Positions 21,327-31,684 of a DNA stretch of 64,000 nt are shown here, piece after piece (the first letter of the stretch is position 1; every line of letters begins with the position of its first letter). The position numbers were made by a program, and so were the translations under genes. This stretch comes from Mya arenaria (taxonomy: Eukaryota > Mollusca > Bivalvia > Myida > Myidae), in NCBI RefSeq assembly GCF_026914265.1, contig NC_069135.1, positions 32,780,756 to 32,844,755 on the forward strand, read 5' to 3'. The notes beneath the pieces were generated by a model that ran no database searches, was not told the DNA's origin, and saw only the letters and a program-made list of their open reading frames with translations.

Positions 21327-23453
21327 TTCCTTACCAGCAGTTATAATGCTGTGTACAGAGCTCCAAGCAACTGTTAAAGACAATGTCATTCTAGAATGTT
21401 CAGCCATCGGAAATCCACAGCCTGTCATTACCTTGGAGAAATATGGCGGCATTCTTTTATCTGGGCGATACCGACAAATTCATGGTAAAATTAAATGGTC
21501 TCTCTTTATAAATATGAAGATTAAAAGGAGTAATAACTTGTCTGTAAGACAGGCTAGCATATTTATTATGTCTATTGTTTTTACCCTGTCAGTCAGTCCG
21601 TCCATCTGTACGTCACTCTTTCTTTTAATAAATATAGAACACTTGCACCCAGGAACTTCATGCTTGGTATGTTAGTTGGTCATAACTAGTAGATGACCCC
21701 TATTGATTTTGAGATCATTTTGTCGAATGTCAAAAATCATTGTGATCTTGAGGAAAATAAATAGTTTCCACTCAATAACTAAAGAACGCTTGCACCCAGG
21801 AACTTCATACTTGGTATGTTAGTTGGTCATGACTAGAAGATGAACCCTATAGATTTTAAGATCAGTAGGTCAAAGGTCAAGGTCGCCGTTACCTTGAGGT
21901 GCAGAAATGGTTACTGCTCAGTAACTAAAGAATGCTTATACCGAGGAACTTCATAGTTTTGATCAGTAGGTCGAAGGTCAAGGTCACAATGACTGTGAGC
22001 TGAAAAATGGTTTCTGATCAATAATTGAATAACACTTGTGCCAGGAATTTCATCCAATTGGTTTGTCTCCATTTCAAAATTACAATGTCCATCATTTATT
22101 TTTTCTCAGCTACGACCACACAATAAGGGAGACAAAGTCTTTTTCAAAAAAGCAATCTCTATTTTTTATGTGTTTTCAAAACTTGTCAGGGATAATATGG
22201 TGCTTCGTTTTCTTGACTTTGGTTTAGTAATTTGCAGCTAAAACATTTTAGCTGTTCCTGAAAACTGACTGGATCCTTATATAGATATAGGCTGCAGGGG
22301 GTTTGGTCCCTGATAAGGGCCTAAATTATGAAATATGGTTAGAACTATTTTGATGGGACATCCAATTAATGCAATTAATATTAAAGAGTTATGCCTACAA
22401 CTTTGTGGCTGAATTTGCTTGCTTTTGGATGAAAAATATGCAGGTCTTGACCCTCACCATAACTTATTCAAGATTTTTAAATCAAACTTGGTATACACGT
22501 TTCTAGAGACAATATTTGATTTAATGATTTGATGCCCCTTGTTCAACTGGAAAAAGAACAGACGAGCCTATTGTTGTTTGTGTGAGATGTTTACTGTTAT
22601 ATTTAAGGTAACTTGTACCTGGACAACATGACCGTCGAGGATGAGGGGACCTACATGTGTAAGGCCAACAATGGCCTGAATGCTCTGCAGCCTGACGGTA
22701 TCAAGATTATCATGCTCAGGTACTTACTTGTGAAGTGCTAATGGCAGGTCTGTTTTTCAAAAGCCATTGTTAATATGCATTGTTGTTATTATTAATGCCA
22801 AGATTTTTGTTTTTTCAAAGAAAAATACCATTGTTTTGTCTCAGCCTTGGTGCCGTAGTTTTATTGCAGCTATTGTTGTTATTGTGCCAATAAACTAAAA
22901 ATAATGTTGGCCATAACATATAAAAAAAAAATATTTAAAGATATAAATATGAAACTTGGTATAATTCACACTAACATACATGTTTTGCTAGTTTGATAAA
23001 TCTGATAAAAAAAACAAAAACAGACAAGCCCTGGCACATGGCTGTGGTTCTCTTGTTTTCGTTTGCCGCGTAAGCTGCGTCACATGTCTATAATGAAGTG
23101 GGGGGGGGGGAGTTAAAGACTTTATATGGTACATAAGACCATTTGTTTATATAACATGTAGCAGCTGTTTTCAAATCCTTCAATCTCTGTTGTTAAGGAG
23201 AGAGAAGTCCATGTTTTAGCTTGGGTGTGTGTTAAATGGGTTTACAAAAATAATATTTTTCATAACAAATTCTTGTTTGTATAAATCTGATGCCGTTCTT
23301 ATTACAGAGCATCCAAGTACTTGAGTAAAGCAGTGTGAGGTCAACATTAGTCTTGCCTGGCGTATATAATGCTTGTGTGTGCAGTGTTTGGTAGACCTGA
23401 GCCTGTCGTTACTTGGTACCACAGTGGCAACTTTCTTGGAAATTTCACTGGAC
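21327..23453 (+). pseudogene. Immunoglobulin-domain gene fragment, three exons, probably decayed
   Basis: 21327-21484 encodes an I-set Ig half (VKDNVILECSAIGNPQPVIT) and 22608-22719 the other half (GNLYLDNMTVEDEGTYMC, with the C-A-N pattern after the cysteine). They join in phase across a GT-AG intron. The third block, about 23309-23453, encodes LVCAVFGRPEPVVTWYHSG of the next Ig domain and ends at GTAAGT, but its reading frame is not continuous from the previous exon and carries stops near its left end. The conserved C-strand Trp of domain one is Leu (ITLEKYGG). No signal peptide, membrane segment or flanking exons were found. It is probably a duplicated fragment of a multi-Ig adhesion-type gene; the exact gene is not identified. 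Confidence 0.7.
21600..22060 (+). repeat. Tandem repeat of about 146 bp in the Ig intron
   Basis: CTTGCACCCAGGAACTTCAT followed by TTGGTATGTTAGTTGGTCAT recurs near 21640 and 21787, with worn copies near 21933 and 22032. The phrase GGTCAAAGGTCAAGGTC closes units. CAGTCAGTCCGTCCATCTGT at its left resembles the GC-rich start of Helentron-like repeats, so it may be the core of one that has lost its ends. Confidence 0.6.
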
Positions 23454-23482
23454 GTAAGTAGACCAGTGTTAGAATAGAAGTA

Positions 23483-25265
23483 CAGTGGAGACTCACTAAA
23501 CCGGATCTCCACAAAACCGGAATCCTCGGGATATCGGACTTTTTTCAGAGTCCCGGTTTTCCCCTTCTATTTTCAATGTAAAAAAATCCCTACAAAACCG
23601 GAATTCCGGATACCGGACAAAATTTGTTAGTTGTCAACGTAATTTTACCTCACAAAACCGGACGTTTATTTGTTCAAACATGTCAAAATAATTTTGTGTA
23701 TTAGGAATTCGCGAATCGCGTGTCACTTTGTTATGACAGCCTGTGCGTCGTTAAATATTACACCTGTGATGTTGTGTTAACTCGATAATCGATAATGATG
23801 ATTGCGCTATGGATTGACTGTCTCGCGATAATCAAACGATAATCAAACTTTAAAAAAGAGAAAAGAAAATTGATTGAAACATTAATTTGTTTGTTGCAGA
23901 AAATAAAGAACTAAAAACGGTTATTTAGTGATCATTTTGGAGGGTTGTTTTATCTAAAGACTTCTATGATTGAATCGAATTAGAGTGGTGCGTTAATTAA
24001 ACTATCAAACATACTAAACAAGCATTAAATTATGTGAGTTGTTTTATTTCAAGACTTGGAAAAAAGAGGATTATAAAAACTAGGGATGGCAACAAGTACC
24101 CGAGTACTCGAGTACTCGATCGAACGTCCGAGTACTCGAGTACCAAATCACTACTCGAGTACTCGGAAAAAAAATCAAAAAAATCTATAAAATTCACCAA
24201 ATACACGATTTACAGAAAAAAATATCAGATCTGGTTAGTTGCCAATAGGACAATTTACGGTCCCTCTAATCCCCGCTGTGTACACAATTGACCTCAATCA
24301 ATTAGTTGACATTTGTTGCGATAGTTGCAAACTGTCAACAAAGGACCCCTATTTCAAATTAGCACTGATGTCAATTGGTGAAGTTTTGGTAGCGGTACTT
24401 TCACCTACACAATTCTATTGTTTACCAATTAGAGACCTTTCACCAAACAATGGACGCTAACGAGCGAAAGAGTATCGACCGAGAATAGATTTCTTAATGG
24501 GCGTATTTTAACTATTTTTGCAATGATTATCACAATTAATTGGTTGATATTTTAAATCAAGAATTATGAATATTAATGAGATAAACAACAATTACAGAGT
24601 ACGAAAAACTATCATTTAAAAAATTATAAGTTTAAGTAAACAACAACTGAACTTCGTATTGAATTTTGTTGACTATTTTTATGTATGCTATTAATTTTCG
24701 TTCATTGTAATTCTGATTGTTGTTCATTTCTGCAGTGCGTACTTGAATAAAATGAAACGAATAAGACAAATTAAAAGCCTGAAACAACATTTGTTTTCTT
24801 TTTATATCATTTTTTGTTAAAATACGTAATGGAAGTTTACTTTAATGGTGAAAATGACCAATAATACGACCAACGCACAATATACGTCATTAACGATACA
24901 TGTATTCACAATCTTGTCTTTGCGAACACATTCAATATTTCCGAGTAATCGAGTACCCGAGTACTCGATCGAACGATCGTCCGAGTACTCGAGTATTAAT
25001 TTTACTACTCGTTGCCATCCCTAATAAAAACGCAGAAATGTTTAATTATGCTTATCACTTATGCAAGTGCTTTAATCATGTAGCAACCTCCATCTAAACG
25101 TCGGAGAACTGAACTGTCCCTGAAGACAAAAGCCTTTAAAGGTTAACTCAGTTAATATTTTGAGTAAACTTACTCCGTACATCCAATCCTCACTAAACCG
25201 GAATCCTCACTAAGCCGGAAATTTTGGCCAGTCTGGACCTTGTCCGGTTTAGTGAGTTTCCACTG
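23483..25265. mobile_element. pogo/Tigger-type non-autonomous element, interrupted by hAT
   Basis: The left end CAGTGGAGACTCACTAAACC and the right end GGTTTAGTGAGTTTCCACTG are inverted repeats flanked by TA (23481-23482 and 25266-25267). Shortly inside each end are further ACAAAACCGGA or ACTAAACCGGA phrases. About 830 bp belong to this element; the rest is the nested hAT copy. No transposase frame is left. Confidence 0.8.
24081..25023. mobile_element. hAT-type non-autonomous element nested in the pogo-type element
   Basis: The 8-bp target duplication ATAAAAAC is perfect (24073-24080 and 25024-25031). Ends are TAGGGATGGCAAC and GTTGCCATCCCTA. Both subterminal regions carry dense CGAGTACTCGAGTACTCG-like arrays around ATCGAACG, probably transposase-binding sites. 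Length is 943 bp with no ORF of note. Confidence 0.9.
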
Positions 25266-25457
25266 TACTAGTATGACCAGAAAACTCTTGTTTGGAAAAA
25301 AAGTACCTCACTTTGCAGCATGTCACTCGGGCACAATATCTGGTAATGTCTCAACTCACCCTTACCAAAACAAACACTGTTTGTGCTGACGAGACTAGTT
25401 TATAGAGACTTCTGGTAATTTCTTGCACCCTTATAACAGGATTAAGCTACCTGTTTT

Positions 25458-26686
25458 TAGCTCCACTGGCCGAAGGCCATGGAGCTTATGTCGTCACAGA
25501 TTGTCCGTCGTGAGTTCGTGCGTGCGTGCGTAAACTTTTACTTTAAACGACATCTCCTCTGAAACTGATAAGCGGATTTTGACAAAACTTCACAGGAATG
25601 TTTCTTTGGTGGTCCTTTACCAAATTTGCTTAAATGGTTCCGGTCCATTGCACAATATGGCCGCCAGAGCTAAAAATAGCAAAATCTTTAAACGACATCT
25701 CCTCTGAAACGGTTCGGCAGATTTTGATGAAACTTGACAGTAATGTTCCTTGGGTGGTCCTTTATTAAAATTGCTCAAATGGTTCTGGTCCATTGCACAA
25801 TATGGCCGCCACAGCTAAAAATAGCAAAATCTTTAAACGACATCTCCTCTGAAACGGATAGGCAGATTTTGATGAAACTTGACAGAATTGTTCCTTGGGT
25901 GGTCCTTAACCAAAATTGCTCAAATGGTTCCGGTCCGCTGCACAACATGGCTGCCAGGGCAAAAAAATAGAAAAACCTTTAAAGAACATCTTCTCAGAAA
26001 CCGATGATCAGATTTTGATGAAACTTAACAGAAATGTTCCTTGGATGGTCCTTTATCAAATTTGCTTCAATGGTTTCGGTCCACTGCACAAGATGGCCCC
26101 CAGAGGTAAAAATAGAAAAACCTTTAAACGACTTCTCCTCAGAAACCGATGATCGTATTGCAATGAAACTTGACAGAAATGTTACTTGGGTAGTCCTTAA
26201 CCAAAATAGCCCAAACAGTTCTGGTCCCCTGCACAACATGGCAGCCAGAGCTAAGAATAGAAAAAAACGTTAAACTACATCTTCTCAGAAACCGATGATC
26301 AGATTTTGATGAAACTTTACATAAATGTTCGTTAGGTGGTCATTAACCAAAATTTGTTAAATGGTTCCAGTCCACTGCACACCATGGCTGCCAGAGCTAA
26401 AAAATAAAAAAAACTTTATACGACTTGTCGTCGAAACCGATGACCTTTTTTCGATAAAACTTGACAGAAATGTTTGTTTGGTGCTCCTTTACTCAAATTG
26501 CCCAAATCATTTCGGTCCACTGCACAACATGGCAGCCAGAGCTATTAAAGTAAAAAAAATTTTTAAATAACTTCTCCTCAAAAATTGATGATTGTATTTC
26601 TATGAAACTTGACGAAAATGTTCGTTAGGTGGTCTTTGCTTGAACCTTTTGGCCAGTGGAGCACAGGCACTGATGTGCCTCTTGTT
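25458..26686 (+). mobile_element. Helentron-like element, family C, with eight 146-bp core units
   Basis: It starts TAGCTCCACTGGCCGAAGGC in a T-run, with a hairpin formed by GCTCCA and TGGAGC. Core units begin near ACGACATCTCCTCTGAAAC at 25545, 25691, 25838, 25984, 26129, 26273, 26419 and 26566, a period of about 146. The right end has GGCCAGTGGAGC (inverse of the start), then hairpin AGGCAC/GTGCCT, then CTTG. The open frames across the core are by-products of the repeat. Confidence 0.75.
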
Positions 26687-26879
26687 GTTTATTTTTGTCC
26701 CATTATGTTTTTTTAATGTACACATATCTTTTTCTATGAGTATTCAAATGAATTCTTTTTACTTTTCAACCACCAAAATGCAACAAATTTGAACGTATAA
26801 TCAAAATTAAGTGCGCACAACGTCATTAAAAAATTGCCACATAACTTTCTGAATACCTAAAATTCTATGTTGCTCTTAA

Positions 26880-27226
26880 AGCTGCACTCTCACAGATTTA
26901 CCGTTTTTTCAACTTTTTTATTTTTTGGCTTGGAAATGGCAAATATTTGCATAAATATCTGCAAACCAGTGGTAAAAGACTGCTGACAAAAGATCAGAGC
27001 GCAGAATCTCATATTTCCATTCCAAATTTAATGTTTTATGGCTTAAACCGTTACTAACGGTTTAAGAAAAATGCATAAAACATAAATTTTGGAGCGGAAA
27101 TATAAATGCTGCAATCTGATCTTTTGCCATCTGTGTTTTATACACAGATATTAACGCCAAAATTTGCTCGTTCGAAGACAAAAAATAAAAAAGTTGTCAA
27201 AACGTTCAATCTGTGAGAGTGCAGCT
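26880..27226. mobile_element. TTAA foldback miniature element, solo copy
   Basis: Flanked by TTAA at 26876-26879 and 27227-27230. It is palindromic along its length with AGCTGCACTCTCACAG ends, and is the cleanest TTAA duplication in the window along with 46659-47010. Confidence 0.85.
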
Positions 27227-27485
27227 TTAAATAAACTAATGATTTGCATTTGTTATCTAAGAAGTTTTTAGTTTAAATAGTTTTCCCTGTAATGCATCTG
27301 AAAACACGTATTATCGTTTTACTCAATGATATCGAAATTGCAGAAAAAAAATATTTTGGTTTTAGTGGGTTGCGAACTAATGCAGGTTAAATCAAGAAAA
27401 AAATAGACAAAACAAAAAGTTAACCACAAGACAATGCAGACTTTCTTTAATCTTGTTGATATTTTGACATCTTCACCATACATTG

Positions 27486-27862
27486 ATAACATCACAGGAT
27501 AATGTCAATCAACCAATCATGCAACAACAAAGCTTTTGACGCTTATATAAAAATTGTGGTCTTGAAAAACTATACTTAAGCAAATAGCAACAGTTGCTGA
27601 AGTCTTCCAGCTTTTAGTATTTTTATTTTAAAGAGACTCGCTCATGTTTTGTAAAATGCACTCTTTTTTTTAATTACTGAATAAAGTGTGGTAGTGTTAA
27701 AACAAAAATACCAAAAGCTGGAATCCTTCAGCAAATGTTGATATTTGCTCAAATATCGTCTTTGAAGACCACCATTTTCATTAGTGTTTATAACACGATT
27801 AAAAATTAATTATGGGTCTGGTTTTGTGTGATTGGTTGATTGACATTATCAGGTTATGTTAT
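27486..27862. mobile_element. Foldback element of about 377 bp
   Basis: The left arm (GATAATGTCAATCAACCAAT, GAAGTCTTCCAGCTTTT) is inverted at the right (AAAGCTGGAATCCTTCAGC, ATTGGTTGATTGACATTATC). A single arm of the same family occurs at about 40382-40500, downstream of REXO4. No ORF is present. Confidence 0.7.
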
Positions 27863-28675
27863 TAAAGTATCCAACATATCAACCCGGAGGCTTTGTGAAC
27901 TAGCCAGCTGTTTTCTAAGTTTTTCTTGACTTGACCGGTGTGGGGTCGAACCCCACTTAAACCTAGGACCTTTGGAATTTATCAGACATTATATATGAGA
28001 CTGTATCATAGTTATATACTCATTTTTTTCTCTATTTAATCTCAACTGGCACTGAGACTTATACAAATAAAGAGTTGTTAGACTTTAAATACAAATCATC
28101 TTTAGGACAACCACAATAAAGTATTTTTCATTTACCAAAAGCAAATTTAAATACATGTATGGATTTTGGCTTATTGAGTCAGCTGAAATGGGGCCTGATG
28201 TTTTAAAGAGTTTAATCTTATGTTTATGTTGTCAACATGGTGAACTTTTAGTGTACTGTGACTAAATTCGTTGGACTAGGTAACAATTGTGTCTGATGAT
28301 AAGGACTTAAATGCTGATTTTGCAAAACATGATGTAAAAAGAAAATGGATGAAATATCAAAATTAAATGCCCCAGGTATGAAAATTGAATTACAACTCCT
28401 GTACAAAACTGTCATGTACTTTAATTATTCCATCTGCAGTACCACATATCAGTAGACGGTCATGCCTAATCACTCATCATCCTGGGAGGGTTTCTACATC
28501 TACTACAAGCCATACCACAGTAGTAAGCCCTTTCGAAACGCAACCCAACTTCAGTCCAGCATGTGGGTCCATTTACTTCAGGACATACTGCCGGGACACA
28601 AATGCCTCATAACGTTGCAGCTCCTTTAGTAATCAGGCAGTTATGATAACAACTGGTTAGCAAGACAATCATTTT
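27863..28675. other. AT-rich spacer, nothing recognised
   Basis: Apart from a short GTGGGGTCGAACCCCAC palindrome near 27937, no gene or clear repeat is seen. Confidence 0.3.
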
Positions 28676-31025
28676 TAGCTTTACTATTGAAAGAATATGG
28701 AGAGCTATACTACTCACCCAAGCGGCGGCGTAGGCGTTGGCGTCACACCTTGGTTAAGGTTTTGCGTGCAAGCACACATAGGTTAATATCTCAGCAACTA
28801 CTTGAGGTCTTGCATTGAGACTTTATACAGTGGTACTCAACCATCCAACCTACTTAATTAAGAAAGTTAGATAACTCTTGTTTGCATTTAATACAAATAA
28901 TTGCCCTTTATTTTTCAACTTAGAAATTCTGGTTAAGGTTTTGCGTGCAAGCACACATAGGTTAATATCTCAGCAACTACTTGAGGTATTGCATTGGGAC
29001 TTTATACAGTGGCACTCAACCATCCAAGCTACTTAATTAATCAAGTAAGATAACTCTCATTTGTATTTAATGTAAATAATTGCCCTTTATTATTTAACTA
29101 AGATATTCTGGTTAAGGTTTTGCGTGAAAGCACACATAGGTTAATATCTCAACAACTACTTGAGGTATTGCATTAAGACTTTATACAATGGTACTCAACC
29201 ATCCAACCTACTAAATTAAGCAAGTTAGATAACTTTAGTTTGCATTATATTCAAATAATGGCCCCTGTTTTAGACATAGAAATTCTGGTTAAGGTTTTGC
29301 TTCTTACCACTTTTAAGTCACTACCTCAGCGAATATATCATGTATTGCATTGAAACTTTACACACATGCTCCTTTCTTCTTTAATCAAGTACTGGTAAGA
29401 TAACTCTTTCTTTCATGCTTTACGATGAAATATGGGGTTTTAACAGTGAAATAACAACAGTGAAAATATCAATTTGATATTTTCACTGCAAAATAAGGAG
29501 TGAAAATATCAATTTTCAGAACTACTTTTAAAATCTTTTGTTGTTACATGTACTTGCCTTGGTCAAAACAGAACACTGGACTTCAGTAAATTATGTCAAA
29601 AAAGGTTAAAAAAATAAAGAAATATTTTATTAATTTAAATAAATATATAATTGGAAATTAACAACTTACCGTTTATTACCGGTTATCCCGTTTATCAAAC
29701 ATTTTACTGATCTTTGAAGCTGAATGTTCGAACATTTGCTTTCATTCCAAACAAATTACAGACAAAAACAACTGTTCGAACATAAATAAAAATTTATAGC
29801 ATCGATCAAATGTATTTTGAACTGTTAACCGTTGTAGTACGTAAAATGGGCTTCCTGGACAATTCACACAACAATTTATCGGATAGATCCGATATTTTTT
29901 ACCCCACCCACATCTCAAAATGTGTCAACAAACTAGCGTGGCATTTACTCATCTGGAAAACAAACATTTAAAAGCGATACAGACTGGTCTCTGACAGTAA
30001 GATGACTGTATATTAACTTACTATAAAAACACGCGTATATGTAGTCTTAAAACTAAGAAGAATGGTTAAAATCCAATGAGTATCCACATTTGTTTTGCTA
30101 ACACATTTGACCTTCCAAATTTTCATCCTATAAATAGCGGCGTAGTAATTTGGTTAAAATAAAAAGTGTTTTCATTATTTTTTGGAACATTTGTGCACTA
30201 ATAATACTTCATTTTTTACTGTTCATAAAGCTTTGCAATAAAAAACGAGCGAATACTAAGCTATAAGAATGAATAGCAGAGAACTATTTCTCAGCAAACC
30301 GAAAGTAAAAAAGTTGACAGCTATAATTATGCATGAGGGGCGCCCTACGGGTAGCGGCGTAAAGCCCACCCTTTTCAAAAAGGGGGTAATTCAGAAATAA
30401 ATAAAAAAAACAAATAAAACTCCGAAAATAAGCATAAAAGAAACAGAAAATTTGTTTATTTCAGTGTAAGATCGTATTTAATTTCACTCGTGATCATAAA
30501 AAAACTACATTTTCACTCGTGGCTTCGCCACTCGTGAAAATATGTTTTTCTATGACACTCGTGAAATAAAATACGATCTTACACTGAAATAAACAAATAT
30601 CCTCTATATCTTTCATATTATATAATTTTGCCCCTTTATTATGTGACTAAATTCTGGTTAAGGTCTTGCATGTTAGCACACATAGAATAATATCTCAGCA
30701 ATTTCTTGATGTATTGCATTGAGACTTTATACAATGGTATTCAACCACCCAACGTAATTGAATAACCGTAGTCAACCACCCTATGTAATTGAATACCCAA
30801 ATTAGATAACTGTATTTTGCAAATAATGGCCCTTTATTATTAGACTAAAAAAATCTGGTTAAAATGTTCCATGTAAATACATTCATGTTAATGTATCAGC
30901 ACATCATGTTTTGCATTGAAATCTAATCTAACAGTGATCCATGCATGTTTCGCCAAAACTTATCAATCCTACACTGAAAAGCAGCGGAATAGTCGACCGT
31001 GCTGTCTCTGTGACAGCTCTTGTTT
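28676..31025 (+). mobile_element. Helentron-like element, family A relative, with internal insertion
   Basis: It starts TAGCTTTACTATTGAAAGAA in a T-run. A core of about 180 bp (TTGCGTGCAAGCACACATAG, ATCTCAGCAACTACTTGAGG) repeats near 28752, 28935, 29115 and, after an interruption, 30665. It ends GAATAGTCGACC, hairpin GCTGTC/GACAGC, CTCTTG. Roughly 29440-30600 is foreign sequence with its own palindromes. Confidence 0.65.
30450..30597. repeat. Near-perfect palindrome of about 148 bp
   Basis: ATTTGTTTATTTCAGTGTAA at the left is inverted as TTACACTGAAATAAACAAAT at the right, with TTTTCACTCGTGGC / GCCACTCGTGAAAA at the centre. A related hairpin with GTGAAAATATCAATTT lies near 29456-29520, so the two may bound one inserted element of about 1.1 kb. 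Confidence 0.65.
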
Positions 31026-31684
31026 TCATTATATTTTGCAAAATATATTGTCAACTGTTCAGCAGGCAACGGTAGTAATTAGTTTAGCACTTACTTCTAA
31101 ATAACCTCAATTGTTAACTCTTTGAGCAACTTAATTTTTATCTGTATGAATGTTTTGATAGTTTCTCAAAGACACCAAACAGTGACAAACCCATTCATTC
31201 CATTTCAGGCCAAGGCTCTTGAGACTCCATATATCATCATCTTGCACATGCCCACGCCCAAATACATGCCAGACAGCAAGGATGTTGATGATGGTGAATC
31301 CAATCAAAATGAGATTCGTCAGCTAAGCTTAAAGCAGTGAAGAGAGATGTTGTAAATAATAAATACCCAGATTTGCTCTTAGCTGGTGATTGTGGTCATG
31401 TTCATGTGTTGGTGGAAAGAGTGACAGCAGCTAAGGAGATGGGTAGATAGGAGCAAAGAATAGTAACTTTATGCGAATTACAAAAATGGAATGGGAGAGA
31501 TAGCTAGCTATTGTATGGCTACATGTTACGACTTCTGGACAGATGACAAACTGAATTGTTAATTCTTATATGTAATTTTGTCTCGCCTAGTTCTTTTTAT
31601 ATAGTATATGCACTGTGTTGTTTGTGGAATTTTGTGCTGTTGTTTCATGTTTCTTGATTGTGGTGTTTTGTTTTGTGTTCTTTT
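31026..31684. other. Unassigned segment with weak coding-like traces
   Basis: An acceptor-like CATTTCAG near 31208 precedes an open frame (AKALETPYIIILHMPTPKYM), and a second frame near 31339 reads KRDVVNNKYPDLLLAGDCGH. These look protein-like but are in different frames and match nothing I recognise. They may be a decayed gene or element fragment. Confidence 0.25.

Noticed and set aside
25734-26570. Several overlapping plus-strand frames with WSFIKIAQM-like and HNMAARA-like phrases
   Set aside because: Translations of the 146-bp core of a Helentron-like element; not one continuous conserved frame.
27930-27960. tRNA T-arm near 27937
   Set aside because: Only a short GTGGGGTCGAACCCCAC palindrome; no A box or acceptor stem at the right distance.
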